A program made the translations under genes and the position numbers. A stretch of 36,832 bases of DNA from assembly GCA_944358505.1 (NCBI GenBank), contig CALVRG010000044.1:1-36832 (forward strand), in the 5' to 3' direction. Below are positions 16,612-25,498 of this stretch, piece by piece (positions within the stretch are counted from its first letter, which is position 1; each line of letters starts with the position of its first letter). The DNA is from an uncultured Bacilli bacterium. GTDB lineage: Bacteria > Bacillota_I > Bacilli_A > RF39 > UBA660. Under the pieces are notes generated by a model. It saw only the letters and a program-made list of their open reading frames with translations. It made no database searches and was not told where the DNA came from.

Positions 16612-16648
16612 CTAAAAAATGCCAATGTTTTAATTCAACAACATTGAC
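16612..16648 (-). terminator. Intrinsic terminator of efp
   Basis: Stem GTCAATGTT / AACATTGGC (16640-16648 with 16621-16629; one G-T pair), a 10-nt loop and ATTTTTTAG on the minus strand. It is 25 nt beyond the efp stop. The 16523-16611 stretch beside it shows nothing else. Confidence 0.8.
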
Positions 16649-16672
16649 ATTATCATTTATCTTATAAAATTA

Positions 16673-17230
16673 CTATGCACGTGAAACGTATTTACCATCT
16701 TTAGTACCAACCAATATATTTTCATCTTGTTTAATGAATAAAGGTACTTGGATAGTCATACCGGTCTCAAGTTCAGCATTTTTCATAGCACCGCTTGAAG
16801 TATTACCTTTTACAGCATCTTCAGTTTTAACTACTTTCATAACAATTTTATCAGGCAGATTCATTCCTAACATTTCACCTTCAAAAAAAGTAATTTCAAC
16901 CTCTAAATTTTCTTTTAAATATTTTGTATCATCACCAATGATACTCTTATCAAGTTCTATTTGTTCATAATCTGACATACTCATAAAATAATACGTATCG
17001 CCCATACTATATAAAAATTGCATAGTTTTCTTATCAATATGAGCAGTTTCAACTTTAACACCGGCATTAAATGTTTTTTCAACAATTGAACCTGTTCTTA
17101 AATTTTTCATTTTAGCCTTAACAATAGCAGCACCTTTACCAGGTTTAACATGTTGACTTTCGATTATTGTAAAAATACCGCCTTCAAACTGTATAGTCAT
17201 ACCAGGCTTAAAATCATTTGAATTAACCAT
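16673..17230 (-). CDS. efp: Translation elongation factor P
   Basis: Binds the ribosome E site and relieves stalling at polyproline. The 185-residue protein has the normal length and three beta-barrel domains. The tip loop reads HVKPGKGAA with Lys32 at the place modified in other bacteria. Ends ETGMTIQVPLFIKQDENI...DGKYVSRA, the usual last domain. AAGGAAG precedes the ATG. It follows rpmG, separated by a terminator-like hairpin; a weak TGGTAAAAA element after the hairpin might be its own promoter, otherwise it depends on readthrough. Confidence 0.97.
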   Translation of the reverse strand: MVNSNDFKPGMTIQFEGGIFTIIESQHVKPGKGAAIVKAKMKNLRTGSIVEKTFNAGVKVETAHIDKKTMQFLYSMGDTYYFMSMSDYEQIELDKSIIGDDTKYLKENLEVEITFFEGEMLGMNLPDKIVMKVVKTEDAVKGNTSSGAMKNAELETGMTIQVPLFIKQDENILVGTKDGKYVSRA

Positions 17231-17254
17231 TCTTATACTTCCTTTCTTTTTACC

Positions 17255-17284
17255 AAAAACAGTCTAGTAATTACTAAGACTGTT
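17255..17284 (-). terminator. Hairpin between rpmG and efp, terminator or attenuator
   Basis: Stem AACAGTC / GACTGTT with an inner palindrome TAGTAATTACTA and one bulge (17258-17284), followed by TTTGG. The T-run is short, so partial termination is likely. Confidence 0.55.
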
Positions 17285-17289
17285 ATATA

Positions 17290-17457
17290 TTATTTTTTCT
17301 CCTTATGAGTTGTGTGTTTACCACAAAATTTACAATACTTACTAATTTCCATTCTACCAGGTGTATTGTTTACATTTTTTTCTTCTCTATAATTCTCATT
17401 TCCACAAACTGAGCATACAAAAGTTTTCATTTGTCTATGTCCTATTTTCTTTGCCAT
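17290..17457 (-). CDS. rpmG: 50S ribosomal protein L33
   Basis: Small gene of 55 residues. The sequence has two zinc-binding pairs, CSVC near residue 15 and CKFC near 42, around a NTPGRMEISKY core, and ends KHTTHKEKK. This is the L33 pattern (CxxC-NY-RMEL-KYCxxC-KHTxHKE). It begins MAKKIGHRQMK, about six residues longer at the N-terminus than the usual form. AGGAGG lies about 9 nt before the ATG. The retained cysteines make it the zinc-containing type. It lies between tig and efp with its own promoter. Confidence 0.93.
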   Translation of the reverse strand: MAKKIGHRQMKTFVCSVCGNENYREEKNVNNTPGRMEISKYCKFCGKHTTHKEKK

Positions 17458-17484
17458 AAGTTTTCCCTCCTTTTTCCTCTAGTC

Positions 17485-17513
17485 ATTTTACCAAAAAAAT
17501 TAAATTCAATCAA
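17485..17513 (-). promoter_or_regulatory. Promoter of rpmG
   Basis: TTGATT (17508-17513), a 17-bp spacer and TAAAAT (17485-17490) preceded by TGG, so an extended -10. The -35 directly follows the tig stop codon. Confidence 0.65.
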
Positions 17514-18791
17514 CTATTTATTTAATTCTTTTAACAATTCAATAGTTTTACGCATTTCTTGATCATATTGAACCATTTCAATACCACCAAATTCATTCAA
17601 AAATTTATCAAGTTCCATTTGATATCTTTCAGCAAGACGTTTAGCTTCTTCCATTGCTTCATCTTCACTAACTTCAACTTTTTCAATATTCATAATTTCT
17701 TCAAGCATTAAACGATACAACACATTTTGATATGCTTCTTTTTCTAATTGACTTTTTAAATCCTTTTCAGTTGATTTAGTAACTTGATAATATAAGTCTA
17801 AGCTAATACCTTGCATAGCCATTTGTTGTTCAGTTCTTTTAAATAATCTCTCAACCTCTTCATTAACCATTTCCTCAGGTATATCAACTTCAACATTTTT
17901 AGATACAGCTTCAAGTAATCTATCAACGTAGTTATTTTCTTCTTCCATATCTTTATTAGCTTTGATATTAGCCTCTATTTCTTTTCTTAAACTCTCTTCA
18001 TCATTAACCCCTTCAATACCAAGATCAAAGAAGAAATCTTCATCAAGCTCTCTTTTTTCTTTTGTTTTAATCTCATTAACTTTAACTTTAAAAACAGCTG
18101 GTTGTCCCTTTAAAGAGTCACTCATATAATCTTCTGGGAAAGTTACATTTATTTCTTTTTCTTCTCCTTGCTTCATACCAACAAGTTGTTCTTCAAAACC
18201 TGGAATAAAAGTATTGCTTCCTATTTCTAAAGAATAATTTTCTCCTTTACCACCATCAAAAGGAATTCCATCCTTAAAGCCTTCAAAATCAATGATTGCA
18301 ACATCACCATTTTCAACCTTACCATTTTCATCCTTACTAACAAGTTCAGTATATTTTTCAAGTAAATGACCAAGCTCATGATCTATTTCTTCCTTAGTAA
18401 CCTTAACCTCATTAGGTTTAACACCTAAATCTCTATATTTGCTAATTTTAACTTCTGGTTTAGTAATAATTTTAAATGTAAATACAACTCCATTATCATC
18501 AAGGCTCTTCAAATTAACCTCAGGTTGAATAACTGGAACTAATTTACTTTCATCTAAAGCTTTAGTATAAGCATCCTGTAAGACTAAGTCAGCTGCTTCT
18601 ACTAAAAAATCCTTACCAAATTTCTTTTCATAAATATTTCTTGGACATTTACCCTTTCTAAAACCATCAACATTAACTTTCTTAACTTTTTCTTTGAAAG
18701 CTTTTTCTTGTGCATCTTCCCACTCTTTACCTTCAATTTTTATTTCAATTGTATGATAATTTTTTTCACTTTTTGTCTCTTTTTTATCCAT
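17514..18791 (-). CDS. tig: Trigger factor (ribosome-bound chaperone and prolyl isomerase)
   Basis: Binds nascent chains at the ribosome exit tunnel. The 425-residue protein has the ribosome-docking signature GFRKGKCP at 43-50, an FKBP-type isomerase domain at about 155-245 (GDVAIIDFEGFKDGIPFDGG, IPGFEEQLVGMKQGEEK), and a helical C-terminal chaperone domain. GGAGG lies 7 nt before the ATG, and a TTGAAA-17-TATAAT promoter lies between it and the queA stop. It appears to be a single-gene unit. Confidence 0.97.
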   Translation of the reverse strand: MDKKETKSEKNYHTIEIKIEGKEWEDAQEKAFKEKVKKVNVDGFRKGKCPRNIYEKKFGKDFLVEAADLVLQDAYTKALDESKLVPVIQPEVNLKSLDDNGVVFTFKIITKPEVKISKYRDLGVKPNEVKVTKEEIDHELGHLLEKYTELVSKDENGKVENGDVAIIDFEGFKDGIPFDGGKGENYSLEIGSNTFIPGFEEQLVGMKQGEEKEINVTFPEDYMSDSLKGQPAVFKVKVNEIKTKEKRELDEDFFFDLGIEGVNDEESLRKEIEANIKANKDMEEENNYVDRLLEAVSKNVEVDIPEEMVNEEVERLFKRTEQQMAMQGISLDLYYQVTKSTEKDLKSQLEKEAYQNVLYRLMLEEIMNIEKVEVSEDEAMEEAKRLAERYQMELDKFLNEFGGIEMVQYDQEMRKTIELLKELNK

Positions 18792-18812
18792 ATTTATTCC
18801 TCCAATATGCCT

Positions 18813-18841
18813 ATTATATCTTATAAATATTTGTTTTTCAA
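18813..18841 (-). promoter_or_regulatory. Promoter of tig
   Basis: TTGAAA (18836-18841), a 17-bp spacer and a perfect TATAAT (18813-18818), predicted start about 15 nt before GGAGG. Confidence 0.8.
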
Positions 18842-18844
18842 CTA

Positions 18845-19870
18845 TTATTTTATAAACATTGCATCCCCAAACGAAAAGAATCTATATTTTTCTTTAACAG
18901 CTATATTATAAGCATTCAAAATATTATCTTTGCAAGCAATAGCAGATACTAACATTATTAAAGTTGATTTTGGTAAATGAAAATTAGTAATTAATCCATC
19001 TATACTTTTAACATCCTTACCAGGATAAATAAATATATCAGTAAATCCATGATCTTCTCTAAACTCACCAAATTTTTGATAAATAGTCTCTAAAGTTCTT
19101 GTAGAAGTAGTACCAACAGCTATAATTCTTTTTCCATTTTTTCTTGTTTTATTCAAAATATCAGCAACTTCACCACTTAAAGAATAAAATTCACTATGCA
19201 TCTTATGTTTAGTAACATCTTCTACCTTAACAGGCCTAAAAGTACCAAGTCCTACATGAAGAGTTAAATAAACTATATTTATGCCTTTATCCTTTATTTT
19301 ACTAAGTAATTCTTCTGTAAAATGCAATCCTGCTGTAGGAGCAGCAGCACTTCCTATTTCTTTTGCATATACAGTTTGATATCTATCCTTATCTTCTAAT
19401 TTTTCATGAATATAAGGAGGTAATGGCATTGTTCCTAATTGATCTAAAATTTCATAAAATATACCATCGTAACTAGCTTTAAAAACTCTAATACCATCAT
19501 CTTTAACTTCAGTACAAACTAGTTTTAACAAACCATTTCCAAAAGATACTATATCACCTACATGAATACGCCTTGCAGGTTTAACTAAAGACTCCCAAAT
19601 ATCTCCTTCTTTATTTTTCAAAAGTAAAACTTCTATAATTGCACCCGTTTTTTGCTTTTCTCCAATTAATCTAGCTGGTAATACCTTTGTATCATTTAAA
19701 ACTAAAGTATCACCAACATTAAGATAATTTATAATATCAGTAAAATGCTTATGTTCTAAAGTTCCAGTTTTTTTATCTAAAACCATCAACCTTGAACTAT
19801 CCCTTTTCTTTAGTGGTACTTGAGCAATTAACTCTTCAGGTAGAAAATAATCAAACTCTTCTAATTTCAT
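18845..19870 (-). CDS. queA: S-adenosylmethionine:tRNA ribosyltransferase-isomerase
   Basis: Converts preQ1 in tRNA to epoxyqueuosine using the ribosyl group of SAM. The 341-residue protein starts [19 protein letters not shown], as is typical, and shows family segments [42 protein letters not shown] and [16 protein letters not shown] precedes the ATG. In many bacteria queA follows ruvB, and here it is downstream of yebC-ruvA-ruvB, but a terminator and its own -10 lie between. Confidence 0.97.
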   Translation of the reverse strand: MKLEEFDYFLPEELIAQVPLKKRDSSRLMVLDKKTGTLEHKHFTDIINYLNVGDTLVLNDTKVLPARLIGEKQKTGAIIEVLLLKNKEGDIWESLVKPARRIHVGDIVSFGNGLLKLVCTEVKDDGIRVFKASYDGIFYEILDQLGTMPLPPYIHEKLEDKDRYQTVYAKEIGSAAAPTAGLHFTEELLSKIKDKGINIVYLTLHVGLGTFRPVKVEDVTKHKMHSEFYSLSGEVADILNKTRKNGKRIIAVGTTSTRTLETIYQKFGEFREDHGFTDIFIYPGKDVKSIDGLITNFHLPKSTLIMLVSAIACKDNILNAYNIAVKEKYRFFSFGDAMFIK

Positions 19871-19898
19871 AACTAAATCCTCCTATTAAAGTAAATTT

Positions 19899-19927
19899 AT
19901 TATATTTTAATTTTGAAAACAAATTAA
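19899..19927 (-). promoter_or_regulatory. Promoter of queA
   Basis: Perfect TATAAT (19899-19904), a 17-bp spacer and a weak -35 TTAATT (19922-19927). Confidence 0.45.
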
Positions 19928-19934
19928 CAAAACA

Positions 19935-19982
19935 TTAAAAAAGAAACCAGTCCTATACTATAAAGGTAGGAAGTTTTCTTTT
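19935..19982 (-). terminator. Terminator of yebC-ruvA-ruvB
   Basis: An imperfect hairpin (AGAAAAC..CCTA against TAGGA..GGTTTCT, with an internal loop) followed by TTTTTTAATG on the minus strand, about 25 nt beyond the ruvB stop. Confidence 0.65.
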
Positions 19983-20005
19983 ATACACGTTAGAACAATT
20001 AATTA

Positions 20006-21031
20006 TTAGGAATCAAAATCCATTCCAAATAAGCCTCCCTGATAACTTATATTTAATTCTTTATAGGCTTTTTCAGTAACCATTCTACCTCTGCTCGTTC
20101 TTTTAAGATAACCCTCTTGTAAAAGATAAGGTTCTATAACATCTTCAATGGTTGTAGTTTCTTCACCAATAGAAGAAGCCAAAGCATCAATACCAACAGG
20201 GCCACCATTAAATCGCTCTATAATAGCTTTAAGTAATTGATGATCTGTCTCATCAAGACCTGATTTATCCACTTTCAATCTTCCCAAAGCTTTATCCATA
20301 ACTTCTAAATCAACAGATTCTTTTTGATCGACTAAAGCAAAATCTCTAACACGTTTAAAAAGGCGATTAGCAATACGAGGAGTTCCTCTACTTCTACTTG
20401 CTAATTCTTTTGCTGCATCATCATCTATAGGCATACTCAAAACTTTACTAGTTCTTTTAATAATATCAGTTAACTCTTCCACAGTATAAAATTTAAGCTT
20501 AGAAATAATACCAAATCTATCCCTAAGAGGAGCCGATAAATCACCTGCTCTTGTTGTAGCACCAACCAAAGTAAAAGGTGGTAAATCAATTTTGATGCTA
20601 CGCGAACTACCTTCTCCACCAATAATAATATCTAAAGTAAAATCTTCCATAGCAGGATAAAGTATCTCTTCAATATATCTAGGCATTCTATGAATCTCAT
20701 CTATAAATAAAACGTCCCCTGGTTCTAGAGTTGAAAGTATTGCTGCTAAATCACCACTTTTTTCAATAGAAGGGCCACTAGCTGTTTTAATATTAACCCC
20801 TAACTCTTTAGCAATAATAAAAGCAAGCGTAGTTTTACCAAGTCCTGGAGGACCATAAAGTAAAACATGATCCAATACCTCACCTCTAATCTTACTAGCC
20901 TCTATAAAAACTCTAATATTTTCTTTCACCTCAGCCTGTCCTATATATTCATCTAAAACTTCAGGTCTAATTGTATTATCAACTACCTCATCATCTTTTA
21001 ATTCTTCACTTGATAAAACTCTTTCTTTCAT
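20006..21031 (-). CDS. ruvB: Holliday junction branch migration helicase RuvB
   Basis: AAA+ motor that drives branch migration with RuvA. The 341-residue protein has Walker A GPPGLGKT (60-67), Walker B VLFIDEIH (107-114), sensor 1 GATTRAG (157-163), an arginine finger in LRDRFG (R170), and a C-terminal winged-helix domain ([25 protein letters not shown]). AGGTG precedes the ATG, which is 4 nt after the ruvA stop. No ruvC is in the window; Bacilli usually use RecU as resolvase. Confidence 0.98.
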   Translation of the reverse strand: MKERVLSSEELKDDEVVDNTIRPEVLDEYIGQAEVKENIRVFIEASKIRGEVLDHVLLYGPPGLGKTTLAFIIAKELGVNIKTASGPSIEKSGDLAAILSTLEPGDVLFIDEIHRMPRYIEEILYPAMEDFTLDIIIGGEGSSRSIKIDLPPFTLVGATTRAGDLSAPLRDRFGIISKLKFYTVEELTDIIKRTSKVLSMPIDDDAAKELASRSRGTPRIANRLFKRVRDFALVDQKESVDLEVMDKALGRLKVDKSGLDETDHQLLKAIIERFNGGPVGIDALASSIGEETTTIEDVIEPYLLQEGYLKRTSRGRMVTEKAYKELNISYQGGLFGMDFDS

Positions 21032-21035
21032 TAAA

Positions 21036-21596
21036 TCACCTGCTTAAAAATAGTTTTAATGCTTCCTTAACCTGTTCTTCAATAGATAATGACTTATCTA
21101 TCTTTAATATAACATTCTTAATTTCCTTATCCTTATATCCAAGACCTACTAGAGCCTCCCTTAACTCTTCACTAGTATCTTTAACCATTTCATCATCAAC
21201 AATAATATCAAGTTTCCCCTTCAAATCAAGAATTATTTGCTTAGCAAGTTTCTCACCTATTTTAGGAAATTTTTTTAAATAAAGAATATTTTCCCTATTA
21301 ATAGCATCACTAATACCACTAATAGATCCAGTCGCAATAATGGGCAAAGCCATTTTAGGACCAAGGCCTTTTACATCAATAAGCTTTAAGAAAAGTTCTT
21401 TTTCTTCCCTAGTTTTAAATCCAAAAAGACTATGTTCATCTTCCTTTATTTGTTGATATACATACACTTTATATTCAACATTTTCCTCAAATGCAAAAGG
21501 ATTAGGTGTATTTATAAAATATCCTATTCCATTATTTTCCAAGATAATAGCATTAGATATTACTTCTTTTACTGTTCCTATAATATAACTATACAT
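21036..21596 (-). CDS. ruvA: Holliday junction DNA-binding protein RuvA
   Basis: Protein of 186 residues: N-terminal OB fold (1-63), then helix-hairpin-helix motifs ([12 protein letters not shown] and [16 protein letters not shown]), and a C-terminal RuvB-binding domain ([14 protein letters not shown]). AGAGGA, within the end of yebC, precedes the ATG. Gaps of 4 nt to yebC upstream and ruvB downstream show one operon. Confidence 0.97.
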   Translation of the reverse strand: MYSYIIGTVKEVISNAIILENNGIGYFINTPNPFAFEENVEYKVYVYQQIKEDEHSLFGFKTREEKELFLKLIDVKGLGPKMALPIIATGSISGISDAINRENILYLKKFPKIGEKLAKQIILDLKGKLDIIVDDEMVKDTSEELREALVGLGYKDKEIKNVILKIDKSLSIEEQVKEALKLFLSR

Positions 21597-21600
21597 TTTA

Positions 21601-22323
21601 TTAATCCTCTTTTAAATTAGAATAAACGTCTTGAACATCATCGATGTCCTCTAAAGCCTCTATTAAATTATATACTTTCTCTTTAGTTTCCTCATCAAGA
21701 CTTATCTCATTACTTGGAACAAAAGTAACTTCACTAGTTAAAAATTCTGAAACGCCTATATTAGATAACGCATCTTTAACAGCAATAAACTTATCACTTG
21801 GAGTAGTTATAAAATAAGTATCGCCTAAATTTTCTACATCTAAAGCACCAGCATCAAGGGAAGTAAGCATTACTTCATCTTCATCATAATCAGAAGGTAT
21901 ACCAATTAATCCTTTACGTTCAAATAAATAACTAACTGAGCCATCTGTACCTAAATTACCACCACGCTTTGTAAAAGTACTACGTACTAAAGATGCCGTT
22001 CTATTACGATTATCAGTAAGGCAATCAACCATAATAGCAACACCTCCAGGGCCATATCCTTCATATCTTATGCTTTCATAGTTTTCTCCTTCACTAGCTC
22101 CTTTAGCTTTATCAATAGCCTTCGAAATATTATCTTTAGGCATATTTGCAGCTTTAGCCTTTTCTACTACTAATCTAAGTGATGCATTACTATCAACATC
22201 AGGTGTACCATTTTTAGCAGCTACATAAATCTCTTTGGCAAGTTTTTGAAAAACTTTACCACGTGCAGCATCAATTAACCCTTTCTTTCTATGAATAGTA
22301 GCCCATTTTGAATGTCCACTCAT
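21601..22323 (-). CDS. YebC/PmpR family protein
   Basis: Protein of 240 residues with the typical start MSGHSKWATIHRKKGLIDA and segments YEGYGPGGVAIMVD, LTDNRNRTA and GNLGTDGSVSYLFE. The family has been described as transcription regulators and, more recently, as factors that help ribosomes through difficult proline stretches; which applies here cannot be decided, though efp is also nearby. First gene of yebC-ruvA-ruvB, an order found in many bacteria. GGAGG precedes the ATG. Confidence 0.96.
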   Translation of the reverse strand: MSGHSKWATIHRKKGLIDAARGKVFQKLAKEIYVAAKNGTPDVDSNASLRLVVEKAKAANMPKDNISKAIDKAKGASEGENYESIRYEGYGPGGVAIMVDCLTDNRNRTASLVRSTFTKRGGNLGTDGSVSYLFERKGLIGIPSDYDEDEVMLTSLDAGALDVENLGDTYFITTPSDKFIAVKDALSNIGVSEFLTSEVTFVPSNEISLDEETKEKVYNLIEALEDIDDVQDVYSNLKED

Positions 22324-22364
22324 ATTATTACCTCCTCTTCTTACCAGTATATAATATCATATTT

Positions 22365-22393
22365 ATTATATTTATTCTAGCTTTAAATATAAA
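22365..22393 (-). promoter_or_regulatory. Possible promoter of yebC-ruvA-ruvB
   Basis: TTTATA (22388-22393), a 17-bp spacer and TATAAT (22365-22370). The region is all A/T, and a second candidate, TATACT, lies closer to the gene. Confidence 0.35.
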
Positions 22394-22424
22394 ATAATGC
22401 TATGATTATTTAAAGGTGTTAAAT

Positions 22425-22757
22425 ATGAAACAATATATTATTAATGAAAAAAATAAAATTAAATTCAAAACAGTAACAAAATTTAAAGATAGAATAAAAA
22501 GTTTTAGATTTTATCTTTATCCTATTAAGGAAGGACTATGTTATCCTAAAAAGAAAATGATTAATACATATTTCATTTGTCAAAAATTAGATATTGTTGT
22601 TACAGACAAAGAAAATACAATATTAGCAATTTACCATAGTATTAGGACAGAAAAATTTATAAGGCCCAGATTAAAAGCATATTATATCTATTTATTACCT
22701 AACGAAAGCACTAAAGGATTGATAAAAAATACAAAACTAAAAATTGTCTCAAAATAA
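22425..22757 (+). CDS. Small DUF192-like protein
   Basis: Protein of 110 residues, basic, without signal peptide or membrane segment. The core (GLCYPKKKMINTYFICQKLD, then IVVTDKENTILAIY and a late LPNESTKGL) parallels the DUF192 pattern MKNT..PLDI.FID.DG.V followed by a late P.....G...GD.L, so a distant DUF192 member is possible; its function is unknown in any case. A GTG at 22416 is in frame but is the ribosome binding site of the ATG at 22425. It is divergent from yebC and convergent with ftsQ. A TATGAT -10 lies about 15 nt upstream of AGGTG. Confidence 0.65.
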   Translation: MKQYIINEKNKIKFKTVTKFKDRIKSFRFYLYPIKEGLCYPKKKMINTYFICQKLDIVVTDKENTILAIYHSIRTEKFIRPRLKAYYIYLLPNESTKGLIKNTKLKIVSK

Positions 22758-22785
22758 AAATAAGTAATATAAACTTATTTTTATT
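22753..22785. terminator. Bidirectional terminator shared by convergent genes
   Basis: A perfect 13-bp inverted repeat (22753-22765 with 22773-22785; arm AATAAAAATAAGT) and a 7-nt loop. Each arm contains the stop codon of one of the two convergent genes, and each strand ends in TTTTTATT. Confidence 0.75.
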
Positions 22786-23464
22786 CCATTATTTGAAAAT
22801 GATTACCAGAATCAAGATAAAGAATTCCCTTTTTACCATCAAGTTGAGGCAAAACATCATTATAATAATTTAATCTTTCAAATTTAGTAATAGTCATATA
22901 AACACTATTACCATCATCCATATAAAGCAAAAATCTATCTTTATCATATTCATTTGGATCGTATTTAATTTCACTAATTTTTTCCCTAATACTCAAATCT
23001 ATTCTTTTAAAATATTTAATAAAACTTTTCAACTTATTATCTGGTATTTCATTAATTAATCTAGGAATAGCATAAGGTAACACTTTATCTAAAGTTATTT
23101 CTTTTTGATTTTCTAAAACATATTTTCCATTATCTTCTCGTTTATATAAAATTTGATATTCTTCTACCACTACTTCTATAATATGATAAAATTGTCTATC
23201 TATATCAACACTTTTAATAAGAGGATTTTCACTTATATTTTCTTTCATAGTTATATTCAAAGTTTTATAAAAGCTCGGATAGTCTGTAAGTCCTGCTAAA
23301 GATATTATTTCATCATCACTTAGTACTTCATTTCCAGTTATTATTATATTTTTTACTTTGGTATCAAGAATAAAAAGAAACAAAAATACTACTATAGCAA
23401 TTATGATAATAAATATTAAAAAAGGTAATAATCTTAGCTTTTTTTTCTTGATTACTTTTTTCAT
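22781..23464 (-). CDS. ftsQ: Cell division protein FtsQ/DivIB
   Basis: Bitopic divisome protein of 227 residues: lysine-rich cytoplasmic start (MKKVIKKKKLR), one membrane segment at about 14-34, then a POTRA domain (VKNIIITGNEVLSDDEII...) and a beta domain with segments EVVVEEYQILYKRE and KGILYLDSGNHFQIME. The DivIB name is used in Bacilli. GGGAG is properly spaced for the ATG at 23464; a TTG at 23476 is in frame but too close. Last gene of the murG-murB-ftsQ cluster, 2 nt after murB. Confidence 0.9.
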   Translation of the reverse strand: MKKVIKKKKLRLLPFLIFIIIIAIVVFLFLFILDTKVKNIIITGNEVLSDDEIISLAGLTDYPSFYKTLNITMKENISENPLIKSVDIDRQFYHIIEVVVEEYQILYKREDNGKYVLENQKEITLDKVLPYAIPRLINEIPDNKLKSFIKYFKRIDLSIREKISEIKYDPNEYDKDRFLLYMDDGNSVYMTITKFERLNYYNDVLPQLDGKKGILYLDSGNHFQIME

Positions 23465-23466
23465 AT

Positions 23467-24375
23467 CTACTCCCAATTTACAAATTCTTGTTCAACTTTT
23501 AAATCAATACCATAGTGTTCTTTAACAGCATCATGCACAAATAAAATTAAATCATGAATATCTTTAGCACTAGCATTTGCTTTATTAATTACAAAATTAG
23601 CATGAACCATGCTAACCTCAGCCCCACCCTTTGTCAATCCTTTCAAGCCAAGATCTTCTATTAATTTACCAGCAGGATCGCTATTTTCAGGATTTCTAAA
23701 CACACTACCAGCACTAGGATAAGCTAAAGGCTGTGATTTAAGTCTTCTATTTCTTCTATCTTTTACTATTTCTTCTAAAGCCACTTTATCACCCTTTTTT
23801 AGACTAAGAAAAGCTTCTAAGCAAATATAATTAGGGTGTTTTTGTAAAAAACTACTACGGTAATGAAAATCCATTTCCTCATTAGTTAATGTTATTATCT
23901 TAAGATCATCAGTTAATACCTTTACATTTCTAGTAATATAACCCATATCACTTTTATATGCACCAGCATTCATATAAATAGCTCCACCAATAGTACCAGG
24001 AATACCACTAGCAAATTCAAGCCCTGCCAATCCCCTTTTTACTGATTCCTTAGCAACTTTCATTAAAGAAGCTCCAGCTCCACACCTTACTTTATTATCA
24101 ATAAATTCTATTTTATTAAATTCATCTAATTTAATTAATATGCCGTCATAGGTTTTATCACTAAATAATACATTACTCCCATTACCTAATACTTTGTATT
24201 TAATATTATACTTTTTAATTAATTTACATAATAAAACTAATTTATCAATATTTTTGGGATAAATAATAGCTTTTACTAATCCTCCCACTTTATATGTAGT
24301 ATATTTACTAATAAAAACATCCCTTAAAACTTTACCTACATCGTTTTGATCTACTTCTTTAAAAAATTCATTCAT
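23467..24375 (-). CDS. murB: UDP-N-acetylenolpyruvoylglucosamine reductase
   Basis: FAD-dependent second step in UDP-MurNAc synthesis. The 302-residue protein shows the FAD-domain segments KYTTYKVGG, LGNGSNVLF and ASGIPGTIGGAIYMNAGAY, and the catalytic serine region YPSAGSVFRNP, as in MurB with a shortened C-terminal domain. Two in-frame ATG codons lie three codons apart: the one at 24384 directly touches AAGGA, whereas the one at 24375 has the 9-nt spacing and follows the murG TGA by 1 nt; I choose 24375. In the murG-murB-ftsQ operon. Confidence 0.96.
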   Translation of the reverse strand: MNEFFKEVDQNDVGKVLRDVFISKYTTYKVGGLVKAIIYPKNIDKLVLLCKLIKKYNIKYKVLGNGSNVLFSDKTYDGILIKLDEFNKIEFIDNKVRCGAGASLMKVAKESVKRGLAGLEFASGIPGTIGGAIYMNAGAYKSDMGYITRNVKVLTDDLKIITLTNEEMDFHYRSSFLQKHPNYICLEAFLSLKKGDKVALEEIVKDRRNRRLKSQPLAYPSAGSVFRNPENSDPAGKLIEDLGLKGLTKGGAEVSMVHANFVINKANASAKDIHDLILFVHDAVKEHYGIDLKVEQEFVNWE

Positions 24376-24376
24376 C

Positions 24377-25459
24377 TCATTCATTCCTTACTAATTCTAT
24401 AATTTGCTTATATATACGAGTTGCACTATCATCTACTTTTCTTTTAAGTAAAGCATCTTTCATGTTTTTTAATTTATCTTTATCATCAATAATATCATCT
24501 ATATTTTTTATTAAACTTTCTTTATTGAAATCTTCCTCTTTTAATATAATACATGCTCCTTCATCTTTCAATGCTTTAGCATTTATATATTGATGATTAT
24601 TAGTAACATAAGGACTTGGAACCATAATGGCTGGTAAACCTATACTAGTAATTTCTGATATTGTACTAGCACCACTTCGAGTTACTATTAAATCAGCATC
24701 TTTCATATATCCAATTAAATTATTCAAAAAGGGCATCAACTTAACATTATCACTCAATTTAATATTCTTATATTCATCATAATAATTATTACCAGTTATT
24801 AATAATACTTGATAACTTTTATTTTTAAAAAGTGGTAAAACTTCTTTAAACTTATTAGTCATTGTTAAAGATCCTAAAGACCCCATAACTATTATAACTA
24901 ATGGTTTATCTTTTCTAAAACCTAATGAAGTCTTACTAATTTTTTTTACATCTTTTATTTGTTCACTTCTAGGATTACCTGTATATATAACTTTATCTTT
25001 AGGAAAATAACTAGCACTTTCTTTAAATGAAATTAAAACTTTATTCGCATATCTTGATAAAAATTTATTAGAAAGACCAGGAATAGAATTTTGTTCATGA
25101 ATAATAGTCTTTATCTTTAATTTACTAGCAGTATAAATAACAGGTGCACTTATATAACCGCCAAAACCAATAACAATATCAGGATTGAATTTTAAAAGTT
25201 CTTCCTTAGCTTTTTTACATGACTTAAAATATGTCTTTAAAACTTTTATATTTTCAAAAAGATGTTTTCTATTCAAACCAAGCATTTCAATACCAACATA
25301 TGGAATGTTTTCTTTTGGTATAATATCTTTTTCCATTCTATTGGTTGTACCTATATATAAAATTTTTGCTGTCTTATCTTTTTCTTTTATCTTATTAATA
25401 ACGGCTAAAGCTGGAAAAATATGGCCACCTGTACCACCTGCTGTTATAACTATTTTCAT
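24377..25459 (-). CDS. murG: UDP-N-acetylglucosamine transferase MurG
   Basis: Membrane-associated GT-B glycosyltransferase that turns lipid I into lipid II. The 360-residue protein has the N-terminal GGTGGH (8-13), IGFGGYISAP, HEQNSIPG, and the UDP-GlcNAc-binding TRSGASTISEI and NNHQYINA. AGGAGG precedes the ATG. It ends in TGA, showing that TGA is a stop codon here. The 39-nt gap to the upstream phosphohexomutase has no promoter, so they are probably cotranscribed. Confidence 0.97.
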   Translation of the reverse strand: MKIVITAGGTGGHIFPALAVINKIKEKDKTAKILYIGTTNRMEKDIIPKENIPYVGIEMLGLNRKHLFENIKVLKTYFKSCKKAKEELLKFNPDIVIGFGGYISAPVIYTASKLKIKTIIHEQNSIPGLSNKFLSRYANKVLISFKESASYFPKDKVIYTGNPRSEQIKDVKKISKTSLGFRKDKPLVIIVMGSLGSLTMTNKFKEVLPLFKNKSYQVLLITGNNYYDEYKNIKLSDNVKLMPFLNNLIGYMKDADLIVTRSGASTISEITSIGLPAIMVPSPYVTNNHQYINAKALKDEGACIILKEEDFNKESLIKNIDDIIDDKDKLKNMKDALLKRKVDDSATRIYKQIIELVRNE

Positions 25460-25498
25460 ATTTTTTCTCCTCCCTATTAATTAAGATATGTCTTTAAT

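Noticed and set aside
24377-24379. Mycoplasma code (TGA as Trp)
   Set aside because: murG ends in TGA exactly where the family ends, and conserved tryptophans (for example TWW in rpoD) are TGG.
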